A DNA stretch of 64,000 nucleotides from Telmatobacter sp. DSM 110680 (GTDB taxonomy: Bacteria; Acidobacteriota; Terriglobia; Terriglobales; Acidobacteriaceae), in contig NZ_CP121196.1 in the NCBI RefSeq assembly GCF_039994875.1, positions 3,720,001-3,784,000 of the forward strand. Direction: 5' to 3'. Below the pieces are notes generated by a model. The model did no database searches and was not told the DNA's origin. It was given only the letters and a program-made list of their open reading frames with translations. Below are positions 53,717 through 62,801 of this stretch, piece after piece (within the stretch, counting starts at the first letter, position 1; every line of letters begins with the position of its first letter). A program made the position numbers and the translations under genes.

Positions 53717-55018
53717 TCAGCGTTCGGCTACCAGGTCGAGCAGGTCGAAGAACTCGGGAAAACTGATAGCGGCAGATTCTGCGCCTTGAATCAGCGTCTC
53801 ACCTTCGGCGCGGAGAGCAGCGATGCTGAAGGCCATCGCAATACGGTGATCGCCGCCGGAGTCGATCACAGCTCCGTGAAGCGTCTGGCCGCCGGGAATA
53901 TCAAGCCCGTCTTCGAACTCTTCGACTTCGGCCCCCATGGCGCGAAGATTGCGCGCAACAAGTGCAATGCGGTCGGACTCCTTGACGCGAAGTTCCTTCG
54001 CATCGCGAATGCGAATGCCGCCGCTGGTATAAGGCCCAATGGCAGCGAGTACCGGAAGTTCGTCGATGAGCTGGGCGGCTTGGGATCCGCTGACTTCGGT
54101 GGAGCGAAGACCAGATTCATCAGTCGTAATCTGCACGGTGCCGACGAGTTCGGAATGGACTTCCTCGAGTTGCAGAACAGCAATGCGAGCTCCAAGTGTG
54201 GTGAGCACGTCAAGCAGCGCGGCCCGCGTTGGGTTCAGGCCGATGCCGTCGAGGATGAGGGCGGAGTTGGGAAAGAGCGCAGCGGCGCAGAAGAAGAATG
54301 CGGCGGAAGAGATATCGCCCGGAACGGCAGCTTCGATAGCGTGCAGTTTCTGCGGGCCGTTGATCGTAATGGAGTCGATGGAGCGCGTGAGCGTAGCGCC
54401 AAAGGCACGCAGCGCAAGTTCACTATGATCCCGGGTGCGCAAGGCCTCTCGCACCACCGTGGCGCCTTCGGTTTGAAGTCCGGCTAAAAGAACACAGGTC
54501 TTGACCTGGGCGCTGGGGATAGGCGTGGTGAAGTCGATCGCGTGAAGTGGGGCGCCCAGAATCGTAACGGGCGCGTGGCCGTCCGTGAGGGTGAGGTTAG
54601 CGCCCATCTCCGCCAGGGGTTTGCGAATGCGCTCCATCGGGCGCCGCGAAAGCGACTCATCGCCGATCAGCGTAAAGGTGCCTTGCTGCGGTGCGAGCAG
54701 CCCGGAGATCATGCGCATCGTCGATCCGGAGTTACCGCAGTCGAGCGGATGATTCGCCGGCATAACGCGACCGGCGACGCCTTCGATTTCAATACGGCCG
54801 TCCTCGAGTTTGCGAACCTTTGCGCCGAGCGCCTGCATACAGGCGAGTGTCGATGCACAATCGGCGCCGGTGGAAAAGTTGGAGAATCGCGACCTGCCTT
54901 CAGCGAATGCTCCTAGAAGGGCATAGCGGTGGCTGATGGATTTATCGCCGGGCAGTCGGAGAGTTCCAAGGATATTACGCGCTGGGCGGATGATGCGTTC
55001 GTGCGTGGTCGTAGACAA
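53717..55018 (-). CDS. aroA: 5-enolpyruvylshikimate-3-phosphate synthase
   Basis: Transfers enolpyruvyl from PEP to shikimate 3-phosphate in chorismate synthesis. The 433-residue protein has LRLPGDKSISHRYALLGAFA (PEP and S3P binding Lys and Ser), FSTGADCASTLACMQALGA, LDCGNSGSTMRMISGLLA (phosphate loop), DESLSRRPMERI and the catalytic Lys in RIRDAKELRVKESDRI. The last section has DHRIAMAFSIAALR. It starts at a TTG with GGAG five to six bases upstream. The glyphosate-sensing region reads CGNSGSTMR, which corresponds to a class different from the E. coli GNAGTAMR motif. A repeat copy and the phosphatase gene flank it on its 5' side. Confidence 0.95.
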   Translation of the reverse strand: MSTTTHERIIRPARNILGTLRLPGDKSISHRYALLGAFAEGRSRFSNFSTGADCASTLACMQALGAKVRKLEDGRIEIEGVAGRVMPANHPLDCGNSGSTMRMISGLLAPQQGTFTLIGDESLSRRPMERIRKPLAEMGANLTLTDGHAPVTILGAPLHAIDFTTPIPSAQVKTCVLLAGLQTEGATVVREALRTRDHSELALRAFGATLTRSIDSITINGPQKLHAIEAAVPGDISSAAFFFCAAALFPNSALILDGIGLNPTRAALLDVLTTLGARIAVLQLEEVHSELVGTVQITTDESGLRSTEVSGSQAAQLIDELPVLAAIGPYTSGGIRIRDAKELRVKESDRIALVARNLRAMGAEVEEFEDGLDIPGGQTLHGAVIDSGGDHRIAMAFSIAALRAEGETLIQGAESAAISFPEFFDLLDLVAER

Positions 55019-55118
55019 AGAGGCTCCGGGAATTGAGGTCTACCTAAGTTTATCGGAAGGCAGTGGCCATCCCGAACTTGCGGGACAGAGGTATTGTGGC
55101 GGACCGGAGGAATTCAAA

Positions 55119-55194
55119 AGCAGATCCTTCGTTCCGCATACCCTATTTCGCTTGCGCGAAGCGAGGCCGCAAGCTGCTCCGGTCACGATGACTC
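55119..55194 (+). repeat. Dispersed intergenic repeat, copy E
   Basis: Begins AGCAGATCCTTCGTTCC and ends GTCACGATGACTCC; the middle holds TACCCT and a TTCGCTTGCGCGAAG hairpin. It is the third plus-orientation copy and closely matches copy D. It lies between the aroA start and the phosphatase stop. Confidence 0.62.
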
Positions 55195-55240
55195 CGCCAC
55201 GACAAGTGGAACTGTGGCATAACCTGAGGAGGAGCGGGAA

Positions 55241-57064
55241 CTATCGTACGCGGAGGACGATGATGGTTTCGTCGTCGAAGCGGTCCTGCGCTCCTTGAAA
55301 CTGCGTTACGTCGGAGAGGATGGCGGCGGCAATGTGCTGGGCGGGGAGGTCGCGCAAAGAGCAGAGCAAAGTAGCTAGCCGCTCTTCTCCGTACATCTCG
55401 TGCTTTTCGTTTTCGGCATCGAGAATTCCGTCAGACACAAAGACGATTGCATCGCCTGGCTGGGTGGCGACGTTGAATTCCTCGTAGGTGCTGTTGGGGA
55501 ACATGCCGAGAGGCAGACCCTCCGCTTTCACCGTGACGTTCTCGCCGGCGCGACAGAAGACAGGCTGCACAGCTCCCGAGTTGGCGACTTGCAGCGTCTG
55601 GTTTTCGTCGTTCCATAGGGCGAAGAGCATGACGACGTATTGCGAATCGAGTCGGCGTTCCTGAAGTGCATGGTTCAGCGTCTCCAACATCGCGGCCGGC
55701 GCCAACCTTTGCTGCGCTGCGGAGCGCATGATGCCGCTGACCAGCGCAGCGAAGAGCGCTGCGGGCGCTGCCTTTCCGCTGACGTCGCCAAGAACGATGG
55801 CGGTCTGAGTTGGGCTGTATTCGAGAAAGTCGTACAGGTCGCCGCCGATGGTCCGTGCGGGCAAAAAGCTGACAGCCAGCTCTGCATGTTGATGTACGGG
55901 TGGTGTAGTCGGCAACAGGCGCAATTGGACTTCGCGGGCCATTGCGATATCACGCTCGAGTTGCTGCTCCTGGCGCTTCACGGCCTGATACAGTCGCGCA
56001 TTCTCAATAGCGATTGCCACCTGCGCGGCCATCGTGGTGAGTGTGCGCACGTGATCTTCATTGAAGAAAGCGGTCCGCGTGTGCTCCAGATCCAGCACGC
56101 CGATGACCCGCTCCTTGTAGAAAAGGGGAACCACGAGTTCCGAACGCGTCTCTGCATTCATCGGTAGATAGCGCTGGTCCTTGCGGACATCGGGAACGTT
56201 GATGGGACGCCACTCGCGCACCGCAGCCCCAACGAGACCGGTAGTCACGGAAATCCGGCGCATGGGCGCTTGCGCATGGCCGAAGCGCCACGCATAGCGC
56301 GTGATCAGCGTCTCACCTTTTTCATCGAGAAGCATGATCGAAAACATCTGATAATCGATGAGACGGCGCAAGAGCTGGCCGACCTTGGCGAGCAGCGGAT
56401 CGAGATCGAGAATTGAGGTGAGTTCGGTAGCGATCTCGTTAAGGACGGAAAGGGTCTCAGCCTGGCGCGAGACGCGGGTGTAGAGGCGCGCGTTCTCAAT
56501 GGCCTGAGCAATGCGCGATCCAGTGAGGGTAAGCAGATGAAGATGTTCCGGCTTGAAGAAGTCGGCCTGTTCGCTCTCGAGATCGAGCACTCCGATGAGG
56601 CGATTCTTTGCGATGAGGGGAATTGCGAGTTCGGAGCACACGTTGGGATTTGCCGGAATGTACCCCTCAACCTTGCTTACGTCGTTGATCAGCATGGGCC
56701 GCCGTGTGAGCGCAACCTGGCCCACCACACCTTTTCCGATGGGGAAACGCATCCGCTGCGTCTCCGGTGTGTGACCGATTTGAAAACGCATACGGAGCTC
56801 GTTGGTTCGGTCATTCAGAAGCAAGATGGAAAAAATGCGGTAGGGAATGATGGAGCGGACAAGCTCTGAAGTGCGATTGAGCAGCGTCTGCAAGTCCAGC
56901 GTGGTGTTGAGGGTGTCGGCCATGTGGCCAAGGAACGCAAGGTCGGTGGTCTCAATGCGGGCGTTCTGCGGATCGATGTGGGCATGAGGGTTATCCGGGT
57001 CTGCCGGACGGTAGTCGCCTTCGTACTCCGGCTCAGGGCGTGTGATTGGCGGCGTGGGGGGCAT
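55241..57064 (-). CDS. GAF-GAF-PP2C (RsbU/SpoIIE-type) serine phosphatase
   Basis: A 607-residue cytoplasmic regulator. The two GAF domains cover about residues 45-195 (FLGHMADTLNTTLDLQTLL, GKGVVGQVALTRRPMLINDV) and 215-365 (LNEIATELTSILDLDPLLAKVGQLL, TGLVGAAVREWRPINVPDV). A helical linker EQQLERDIAMAREVQLRLLP leads into the phosphatase: TIGGDLYDFLEY (metal Asp), AIVLGDVSGKAAPAALFAAL and GDAIVFVSDGILDAEN. The acidic metal-binding residues are intact. It would dephosphorylate an anti-sigma-factor antagonist or similar protein in response to ligands bound by the GAF domains. No partner is adjacent. Confidence 0.93.
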   Translation of the reverse strand: MPPTPPITRPEPEYEGDYRPADPDNPHAHIDPQNARIETTDLAFLGHMADTLNTTLDLQTLLNRTSELVRSIIPYRIFSILLLNDRTNELRMRFQIGHTPETQRMRFPIGKGVVGQVALTRRPMLINDVSKVEGYIPANPNVCSELAIPLIAKNRLIGVLDLESEQADFFKPEHLHLLTLTGSRIAQAIENARLYTRVSRQAETLSVLNEIATELTSILDLDPLLAKVGQLLRRLIDYQMFSIMLLDEKGETLITRYAWRFGHAQAPMRRISVTTGLVGAAVREWRPINVPDVRKDQRYLPMNAETRSELVVPLFYKERVIGVLDLEHTRTAFFNEDHVRTLTTMAAQVAIAIENARLYQAVKRQEQQLERDIAMAREVQLRLLPTTPPVHQHAELAVSFLPARTIGGDLYDFLEYSPTQTAIVLGDVSGKAAPAALFAALVSGIMRSAAQQRLAPAAMLETLNHALQERRLDSQYVVMLFALWNDENQTLQVANSGAVQPVFCRAGENVTVKAEGLPLGMFPNSTYEEFNVATQPGDAIVFVSDGILDAENEKHEMYGEERLATLLCSLRDLPAQHIAAAILSDVTQFQGAQDRFDDETIIVLRVR

Positions 57065-57102
57065 GAGGGGACTGAAGTTGATGATAGCGGATGAAGACAG
57101 GT

Positions 57103-57247
57103 TCTAGCCTATAGCTTCTAGCTACCAGCTCCAGCATACAAATCTAAGACAGCCATGAATTGCATGAAGAGAATATAGGCGTCGCATTGACGGCCGACGG
57201 CCCGTACACCCAAGCAACTAGGAGCTCAAAGCTAGAGGCTAGAAGCT
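57103..57247. repeat. Imperfect inverted repeat in the phosphatase/deoC intergenic region
   Basis: The left arm (57102-57132) contains CTAGCCTATAGCTTCTAGCT and ends CAGCTCC; the right arm (57221-57248) begins GGAGCTC and contains GCTAGAGGCTAGAAGCTG. They match as interrupted inverted repeats around an 88-base middle. Similar CTAG/AGCTT-rich words repeat within each arm, suggesting a palindromic intergenic element. Confidence 0.5.
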
Positions 57248-57250
57248 GCT

Positions 57251-58006
57251 TTATTCGGCGCCGAGTTCCCGAACGATGGTCACGGAGGCAGATGCGCCGA
57301 TGCGGTTGGCTCCGGCTTCAAGCATCGTCTTGACGTCGGCAAGAGTGCGGATTCCGCCCGAAGCTTTGACGCCACAACGTCCCCCCGCCACGCCGCGCAT
57401 TAGTGCAACATCGGCTGCGGTAGCGCCGCCTCCGGCGAATCCAGTTGAGGTCTTGATAAAGTCAGCGCCGGCCTGGATGGCGAGTTCAGCGCCGCGCAAC
57501 TTCTCTTCGACGGTGAGCAGGGCAGTTTCGAGAATAACCTTGAGGATTGCGCCGTTATGATGCGCGACGGTCGCGGCTGCATGAATAGTGTGGTGCACAG
57601 CGTGGTGATTGCCGCTCTTGAGCTGTCCGATCGGGATGACCATGTCCAGTTCTTTCGCGCCAAGGCGCGCCAGTGCAGCAGCCTCCTGGCGCAGGGTCGA
57701 AGTAAGCGACGCGCCGAATGGGAATCCGATAACTACGCCGACTGGAATGCTCGTACCGGAAAGAATCTCGACAGCGGTAGGCACCCACACAGGGTTCACC
57801 ATCGCGCATGCGAAGCGGTAGCGGATGGCTTCGTCGCAGAGGCTTTCAATCTGATCGCGGGTAGCGTCCGGCTTCAGGATCGTATGGTCGATGACTTGTG
57901 CAAGAGATTGCCAGGATGCGAGGGCCTGTTTTGAGAATGCAGCTGAATCGAAGGTTCCGTGATCGAACTCAAGATCTTCATCCCTGATCGGGGTAATGAC
58001 TGGCAT
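57251..58006 (-). CDS. deoC: Deoxyribose-phosphate aldolase
   Basis: Splits 2-deoxy-D-ribose 5-phosphate into acetaldehyde and glyceraldehyde 3-phosphate in deoxynucleoside catabolism. The 251-residue TIM-barrel has IDHTILKPDATRDQI, FACAMVNPVWVP, VGVVIGFPFGAS, ELDMVIPIGQLKSGN, LKVILETALLT, the Schiff-base Lys in GADFIKTSTGFAGGG and the second Lys in GVKASGGIRTLADV. The ATG has GAAGGA eight bases upstream. The family usually has 210-260 residues; the N-terminal 35-residue extension is at the longer end. No deoA or deoD gene is visible here. Confidence 0.95.
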   Translation of the reverse strand: MPVITPIRDEDLEFDHGTFDSAAFSKQALASWQSLAQVIDHTILKPDATRDQIESLCDEAIRYRFACAMVNPVWVPTAVEILSGTSIPVGVVIGFPFGASLTSTLRQEAAALARLGAKELDMVIPIGQLKSGNHHAVHHTIHAAATVAHHNGAILKVILETALLTVEEKLRGAELAIQAGADFIKTSTGFAGGGATAADVALMRGVAGGRCGVKASGGIRTLADVKTMLEAGANRIGASASVTIVRELGAE

Positions 58007-58154
58007 TTTCTTGCTCCTTCATGCTGCGCCGCTCTTGGTCTATAGAAGGGCGGCTTGATTCTTCATTCCGGGTGTTGAGTATATCCCCGTCCAAAGCACC
58101 CGGCCAGTGACATCCGATAGGCATAGATGACAAAAGGAACCGGGTTTTGATTTC

Positions 58155-58517
58155 TCAGTTTTTGCCCGATTCTGAAGCTGTAATGTCCATGCGAACGATG
58201 AGGCCGTCGCGAAATTGGTACGTATGGTAGACGGTTGTGTCGAGCAGCAGGTTGCCTTCGTGGTCATAAACCACCTGGTGCACTTCGACAACCCAATTAC
58301 CGTGTTCATCTGGCGCGATTGAGACTGGCTCGACGTGGGGATTGAGGGTCGTGAATTGTCGCGTCCAATAGCCTTCAACCTCATCTTTTCCATGGACGTG
58401 GCCACCCTCCATTCCGTTCGCCCATTGCACTTCTGGATGCATGCGCGAGATCACCGCATCAATGTTTCGGGCATTGAAATCGGCGTAAGCGCCGTAAAGG
58501 ATCGCTCTCTCACTCAT
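58155..58517 (-). CDS. SnoaL-like (NTF2-fold) protein
   Basis: A 120-residue protein with the NTF2-like fold of SnoaL proteins: YGAYADFNARNIDAVISRMHPEVQWANG (helices and first strand), HVHGKDEVEGYWTRQF and a three-strand end with FRDGLIVRMDITAS. The start ATG (MSERAILYG) is chosen over a frame that opens 32 codons earlier because the extension has no homology. Proteins of this family bind or isomerise small hydrophobic ligands; none is suggested by the sequence. It lies between deoC and hpt on the same strand. Confidence 0.85.
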   Translation of the reverse strand: MSERAILYGAYADFNARNIDAVISRMHPEVQWANGMEGGHVHGKDEVEGYWTRQFTTLNPHVEPVSIAPDEHGNWVVEVHQVVYDHEGNLLLDTTVYHTYQFRDGLIVRMDITASESGKN

Positions 58518-58539
58518 TCCAGGTGGGTCCTTTTCCTGA

Positions 58540-59085
58540 CTATTCCGGATGATCGGGCGCCATGAGGCATATGTCGGGTAGATTGCGATACCGCTCGGCG
58601 TAATCCATCCCATATCCGATCACGAACAAGTTTGGTATGGCGAATCCTGTATAGTCCGCGTCTATTTTTTCGATGCGGCGCGATGGCTTGTCGAGGAGGG
58701 TGGCGATGCGCAGCGTCTTGGGTTTGTGCTGCAGAAATATCTTGCGCAGGTAGGCGAGCGTCAAGCCGGTGTCAAGAATGTCTTCGACGATGAGAACGTT
58801 TTTGCCCTCAATGGGCTCATCCAGATCCTTGATAAGTTTGACGGCTCCGGACGACCTCTGACCTTTTCCGTAGCTCGAGACAGCGACAAAGTCGAATGTG
58901 GTGTCTACTTGGACAGAGCGGGCGAGGTCGGCGAGAAAGATTGCAGCGCCCTTCAAGACGCCGACCATCACAAGCTTCTCCTCGTTGAGGTCGCGGGTAA
59001 TTTGCGCGCCCATCTCCGCGACGCGATCGGCTATCTGTTGACGCGTATAGAGGACCTCAAGTCCCTGGTAAGTGATGGTGGCCAT
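58540..59085 (-). CDS. hpt: Hypoxanthine phosphoribosyltransferase
   Basis: Salvages hypoxanthine (and often guanine) with PRPP. About 181 residues: LVMVGVLKGAAIFLADLARSV, FVAVSSYGKGQRSSG, the PRPP loop VLIVEDILDTGLTLAYL (Glu-Asp pair), and the base-recognition YTGFAIPNLFVIGYGMDYAERYRNLPDI. The start at 59085 (MATITYQG) is preferred to the ATG eight codons earlier because this is where HPRT similarity starts; neither has a strong ribosome-binding site. It is divergent from lgt and precedes the SnoaL-like gene by 22 bases. Confidence 0.93.
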   Translation of the reverse strand: MATITYQGLEVLYTRQQIADRVAEMGAQITRDLNEEKLVMVGVLKGAAIFLADLARSVQVDTTFDFVAVSSYGKGQRSSGAVKLIKDLDEPIEGKNVLIVEDILDTGLTLAYLRKIFLQHKPKTLRIATLLDKPSRRIEKIDADYTGFAIPNLFVIGYGMDYAERYRNLPDICLMAPDHPE

Positions 59086-59215
59086 GGAGACAGTATCGCG
59101 CGGGAGCATGGCAAAACGGGTTGGCTGCCTGTGAAAAATCAGCGTGAATCTTCTTTCGTCTCGATCGAAAGTTGGAAGCTATTCCCGATCCGCGGGCCGT
59201 CTATACTGAAAGAGA

Positions 59216-60016
59216 ATGATTCCGTATATCCACCTGAATCTACATTTCTGGCATCCTGAAATTCCCACTTTCGGCTTGATGCTCTGGCTCGCGGCCGTGG
59301 CTGCGGCTTTTGTGATGGACCGAGCGTTTAAGAGGGCTGGCGTTGATGCCGACGCGGTGGGTATGGTGGCGATCGCCGTGCTGGCAGGAATTGTCGGCGC
59401 AAAACTTTGGCATGTGATCGATACGCCAAGCGAGTTTCGTGAAATGGGTTGGCGCGTGCTGTGGGACACGGCAGGGTTCGCGTGGTTCGGTGGCTTGCTC
59501 TTCGGAATCTCGGCGTTGTTGTTTCAGGGCTATCGGGCCAAGATCGGCGCGCTGCGCACATTGGACCTCGCAGCACCGGCAGCCGCGATAGGTTACGGTA
59601 TCGGTCGTATCGGGTGCTTTTTGTCCGGCGATGGCTGCTACGGCGTGGAGACCAACCGGCCGTGGGGCATGAGTTTTCCCAACGGAATCGAGCCAACACC
59701 GCCCGGTGTTCGGGTGCAACCTACTCCTCTATTTGAGTTTGGTATGGGTTTGCTGATCGGCTGGTATCTCTGGTGGCGGGGCAGCAAGAGACTGGGAACT
59801 GGTGCGCTTGTTGGTGAATATCTGATGCTGACCGGTATCGCGCGCTTCCTTGTCGAGATCATCCGTCGTAACCCACGGGTTCTGTGGGGACTATCCAACG
59901 CTCAGTTAGCGAGTGCGGGGTCTGTTCTGGTTGGCGCTGGCCTGGTGTGGTGGGCTGCCCGTCGACCATTGAGCGATCCCGATTCGGCGCGAGAAGGCCT
60001 GTCCAAGGTAGCCTAG
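59216..60016 (+). CDS. lgt: Prolipoprotein diacylglyceryl transferase
   Basis: Transfers diacylglycerol from phosphatidylglycerol to the Cys of prolipoproteins in the inner membrane. The 266-residue protein has about seven membrane helices. IPTFGLMLWLAAVAAAF, VGAKLWHVID, GFAWFGGLLFG, and GYGIGRIGCFLSGDGCYG occupy the expected positions. The Lgt signature is usually GRxGNFxNGE; here Cys, Ser, Gly, Asp and Cys replace the second half, as in many acidobacterial Lgt proteins I recall. The essential His of the E. coli FHGG segment is a Phe here. The last helix and R-x-P-R-x-L match LIEFIRR-type ends. Function is likely but the altered motif deserves note. Confidence 0.87.
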   Translation: MIPYIHLNLHFWHPEIPTFGLMLWLAAVAAAFVMDRAFKRAGVDADAVGMVAIAVLAGIVGAKLWHVIDTPSEFREMGWRVLWDTAGFAWFGGLLFGISALLFQGYRAKIGALRTLDLAAPAAAIGYGIGRIGCFLSGDGCYGVETNRPWGMSFPNGIEPTPPGVRVQPTPLFEFGMGLLIGWYLWWRGSKRLGTGALVGEYLMLTGIARFLVEIIRRNPRVLWGLSNAQLASAGSVLVGAGLVWWAARRPLSDPDSAREGLSKVA

Positions 60017-60234
60017 CCGGCCCTTCAAGACAGCTGTGACCATCACGGCAGGCAACCATCGAAACGCGACGCAACCTCTAAGCCTTCAAGGGTGTTGTCA
60101 ATTCCCGCGGCACTAACGCTTACTTGTCTCCATGACTTCCTTAGCTCTCTGGAATGCCGCCGTCCAGGTGCCTAGGCTGAGACTGGTCGCGAGTAGCGGA
60201 CAGAATCAAGCTTAAACAATCGGTTCAAATATGC

Positions 60235-62613
60235 GTGGCAATCGGATTCCGCGCGCTGAATCCGAGTCTGGAGCGCGGGGCCCCCATGTCGAGTACTCAC
60301 GAAAGTCTGCAGAATCCGCGCAACCCAATCCGCGAAATCGAGCCCGATGGCGTGAGGCTCAAGGAACTTCTGGCTCAGGCGCCAACCGCGATCGCGTTCC
60401 TGAGTGGGACGGACTTTCGCATCTCGTATGCAAATGACCTATACGTGCGCGCAATGGGGCGCTCGACATCCAGCGAACTTCTCGGCAGGAAAATTCATGA
60501 GGCTGTGCCGGAACTGAAGGATTTAGGGATTCTCGAGATGCTGAACGATGTCTACCGTACAGGAGACGCGCATCACGAAACCGATTTCAAATTGACGTTG
60601 CATACCGCAAGTCCGGAACATCTCGAGCACCGATACTTTGACTTCATCCTCCAACCCACATTCGATGTTGCCGGAAAGTTTGAAGGCGTTTTCGTACTTG
60701 CTGTCGATTTGACTGACCGCGTATTGAGCCGTCGCGCCGTAGAGGTGAGCGAAGAACGCCTGCGCCTGGCGCAGGAAGCTGCACAAATTGGAACGTGGGA
60801 GTGGGATCCCGTCGAGAATACGCGAACTCTATCGAAGCAGATGCATCGGATGTACGGTACGGATTCGAAGGCGACAAATGAAGAGATTCACAAAACCTGG
60901 ATCTCGCGCGTCCTTCCTCGAGATCTGCCTTACGTAAATCTGGCGATGGCGGAGTGCCAGCGCACAGGCCTGCTCGACCTCGAATATCGTTACAACCATC
61001 CCGAGATGGGACTGCGCCATCATCACTCCAAGGGGCGGCGCATGCTGGGCACATCGCGGTTTTTCGGAGTGGTCAGCGACATTACCGATCGCAAGCGCCT
61101 TGAAGAGTCTCTGAGCGAGCGCGAGCAGGAGTTTCGCAGCCTGGCAAACTCGATGCCCCAGCTGGTGTGGATGGCAGGCCCGGATGGTTACGTTCACTGG
61201 TTCAATGAGAGGTGGTACGACTACACGGGCACAACCGCGGAACAGAACTGCGGATGGGGATGGCAATCTGCTCTGGATCCCGGTTATCTGCCGCAATTGA
61301 TCGCGCGGTGGACTAAATCATTGGAGTCCGGCGAACCCTTTGAAATGATCTTTCCTTTGAAGGGCAAGGAAGATACCTACAAGCCCTTTCTCACACGCGC
61401 CGTGCCGATCTACGACAGCAGCGGCGCGGTTACGCGCTGGTTTGGCACCAACACCGATCTTAGTGGCGAATTTGAAATCCAGCAGAAGATTCTAGAGAGC
61501 AAGACCAGAGAACAGGCTTCGCTGGAAGACACTCAGAGGCTGGCGGCGATCGTTGAATCGTCCGACGATTCCATTATCAGCAAAGATCTGAATGGAATTG
61601 TTAAGAGCTGGAATCCGGGCGCGGAACGGGTGTTTGGCTATACGACTGAGGAGATGATTGGGCAATCCATCAGAAAGATCATTCCGCCCGAACTATTCTC
61701 TGAAGAGGATCGCATTCTATCGGCCGTTGCGCGTGGAGAGCGGACCGATCATTTTGAAACCATGCGCATCCGGAAAGATGGCGAGAAGATCGAGGTATCG
61801 CTGACGCTGTCGCCGGTCGCTGACGAGAGTGGAAAGATAACGGGAGTGGCAAGCATTTCGCGCGACGTATCGCAGCAGAAGAAGGTTGAAAGGGCATTGC
61901 ACACTTCAGAGAGGCTGGCCACGGTCGGGCGTCTGGCCGCGACCATAGCCCACGAAATCAACAATCCGCTGGAGGCCGTTACCAACCTCGTGTTTCTCGC
62001 GCAGACTTCCATGCAGGATGAAGACGGAAAGATATTTCTTGAACAGGCTCAGCAGGAACTCGCCAGGATGGCATTGCTGACGAAGCAGACGCTAGGCTTC
62101 TATCGCGAAAACCGGGGGGCGCGGCCCCTGACATTGGGGGAGCTCGTGACCCCGCTGGTCGCTGTGTTTTCAGCCCGGGCGCGCAACAAGCAAGTCTCCA
62201 TCGCGACAGACATCCGGGACAATCCGACCATGGTTGGATTTCCGGGAGAGCTACGCCAGCTTTTCGCCAATCTGCTGAACAACAGCATCGACGCGGTCCG
62301 AGATCACGGACGCATTCTCATCAGGGTGTCTGCGGCCCATGAGTACGTGGGTGAAAAAAGAGCAGGTGTTCGACTGACCGTCTGCGATAACGGACCGGGA
62401 ATCGCATTTGAAGTGCGGCAAAAGCTCTTTGAGCCATTTTTCACCACGAAACGCGACGTAGGAACAGGTCTCGGACTGTGGGTGACGTCGAACATTCTTC
62501 GCAAGCACAACGGAACAATCAGGGTACGGAGCAGCGTGACGTCCGGCAAAAGCTGGACAGTATTTTCGGTATTCCTTCCTTTGCACTCAGAGCCGGCAGT
62601 CGCTTCGGCGTGA
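60235..62613 (+). CDS. Four-PAS histidine kinase
   Basis: A cytoplasmic sensor kinase of up to 792 residues; a GTG start at 60235 or an ATG at 60286 is possible. Four PAS/PAC units follow: about residues 35-160 (LLAQAPTAIAFLSG), 170-290 (AQIGTWEWDPVENTR), 300-420 (LANSMPQLVWMAGPDGYVHWFNERWYDYTG) and 435-555 (AAIVESSDDSIISKDLNGIVKSWNPGAERVFGYT). The HisKA helix has ATIAHEINNPLEAV with the phospho-His. The ATPase domain has LLNNSIDAV (N box), DNGPGI (G1), FEPFFTTKRDVGTGLGL (F and G2 boxes). There is no membrane segment. Its likely partners are the receivers at 62802 and 63206. Confidence 0.92.
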   Translation: MAIGFRALNPSLERGAPMSSTHESLQNPRNPIREIEPDGVRLKELLAQAPTAIAFLSGTDFRISYANDLYVRAMGRSTSSELLGRKIHEAVPELKDLGILEMLNDVYRTGDAHHETDFKLTLHTASPEHLEHRYFDFILQPTFDVAGKFEGVFVLAVDLTDRVLSRRAVEVSEERLRLAQEAAQIGTWEWDPVENTRTLSKQMHRMYGTDSKATNEEIHKTWISRVLPRDLPYVNLAMAECQRTGLLDLEYRYNHPEMGLRHHHSKGRRMLGTSRFFGVVSDITDRKRLEESLSEREQEFRSLANSMPQLVWMAGPDGYVHWFNERWYDYTGTTAEQNCGWGWQSALDPGYLPQLIARWTKSLESGEPFEMIFPLKGKEDTYKPFLTRAVPIYDSSGAVTRWFGTNTDLSGEFEIQQKILESKTREQASLEDTQRLAAIVESSDDSIISKDLNGIVKSWNPGAERVFGYTTEEMIGQSIRKIIPPELFSEEDRILSAVARGERTDHFETMRIRKDGEKIEVSLTLSPVADESGKITGVASISRDVSQQKKVERALHTSERLATVGRLAATIAHEINNPLEAVTNLVFLAQTSMQDEDGKIFLEQAQQELARMALLTKQTLGFYRENRGARPLTLGELVTPLVAVFSARARNKQVSIATDIRDNPTMVGFPGELRQLFANLLNNSIDAVRDHGRILIRVSAAHEYVGEKRAGVRLTVCDNGPGIAFEVRQKLFEPFFTTKRDVGTGLGLWVTSNILRKHNGTIRVRSSVTSGKSWTVFSVFLPLHSEPAVASA

Positions 62614-62801
62614 TATCGGTGAGGATCGTCACCCGTCTCTAAAGCTTCGAGCCCATCCGCAAAAACCGTTTAGGAAAGAACTTATCTTTATGCAATATTT
62701 TGCATTAGCTTTTCAGTGCATCTTATGGACAAAATTAGTGTTTTGCACAGTATTTCTGTGATAGTCTCTCGACTCAGGCTCCCCAAAAACTAAATCCATT
62801 C

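Noticed and set aside
60205..60235. A GGTTCAAAT word that could suggest a tRNA T-loop
   Set aside because: The flanks do not form a T stem or acceptor stem, and no anticodon arm is present.
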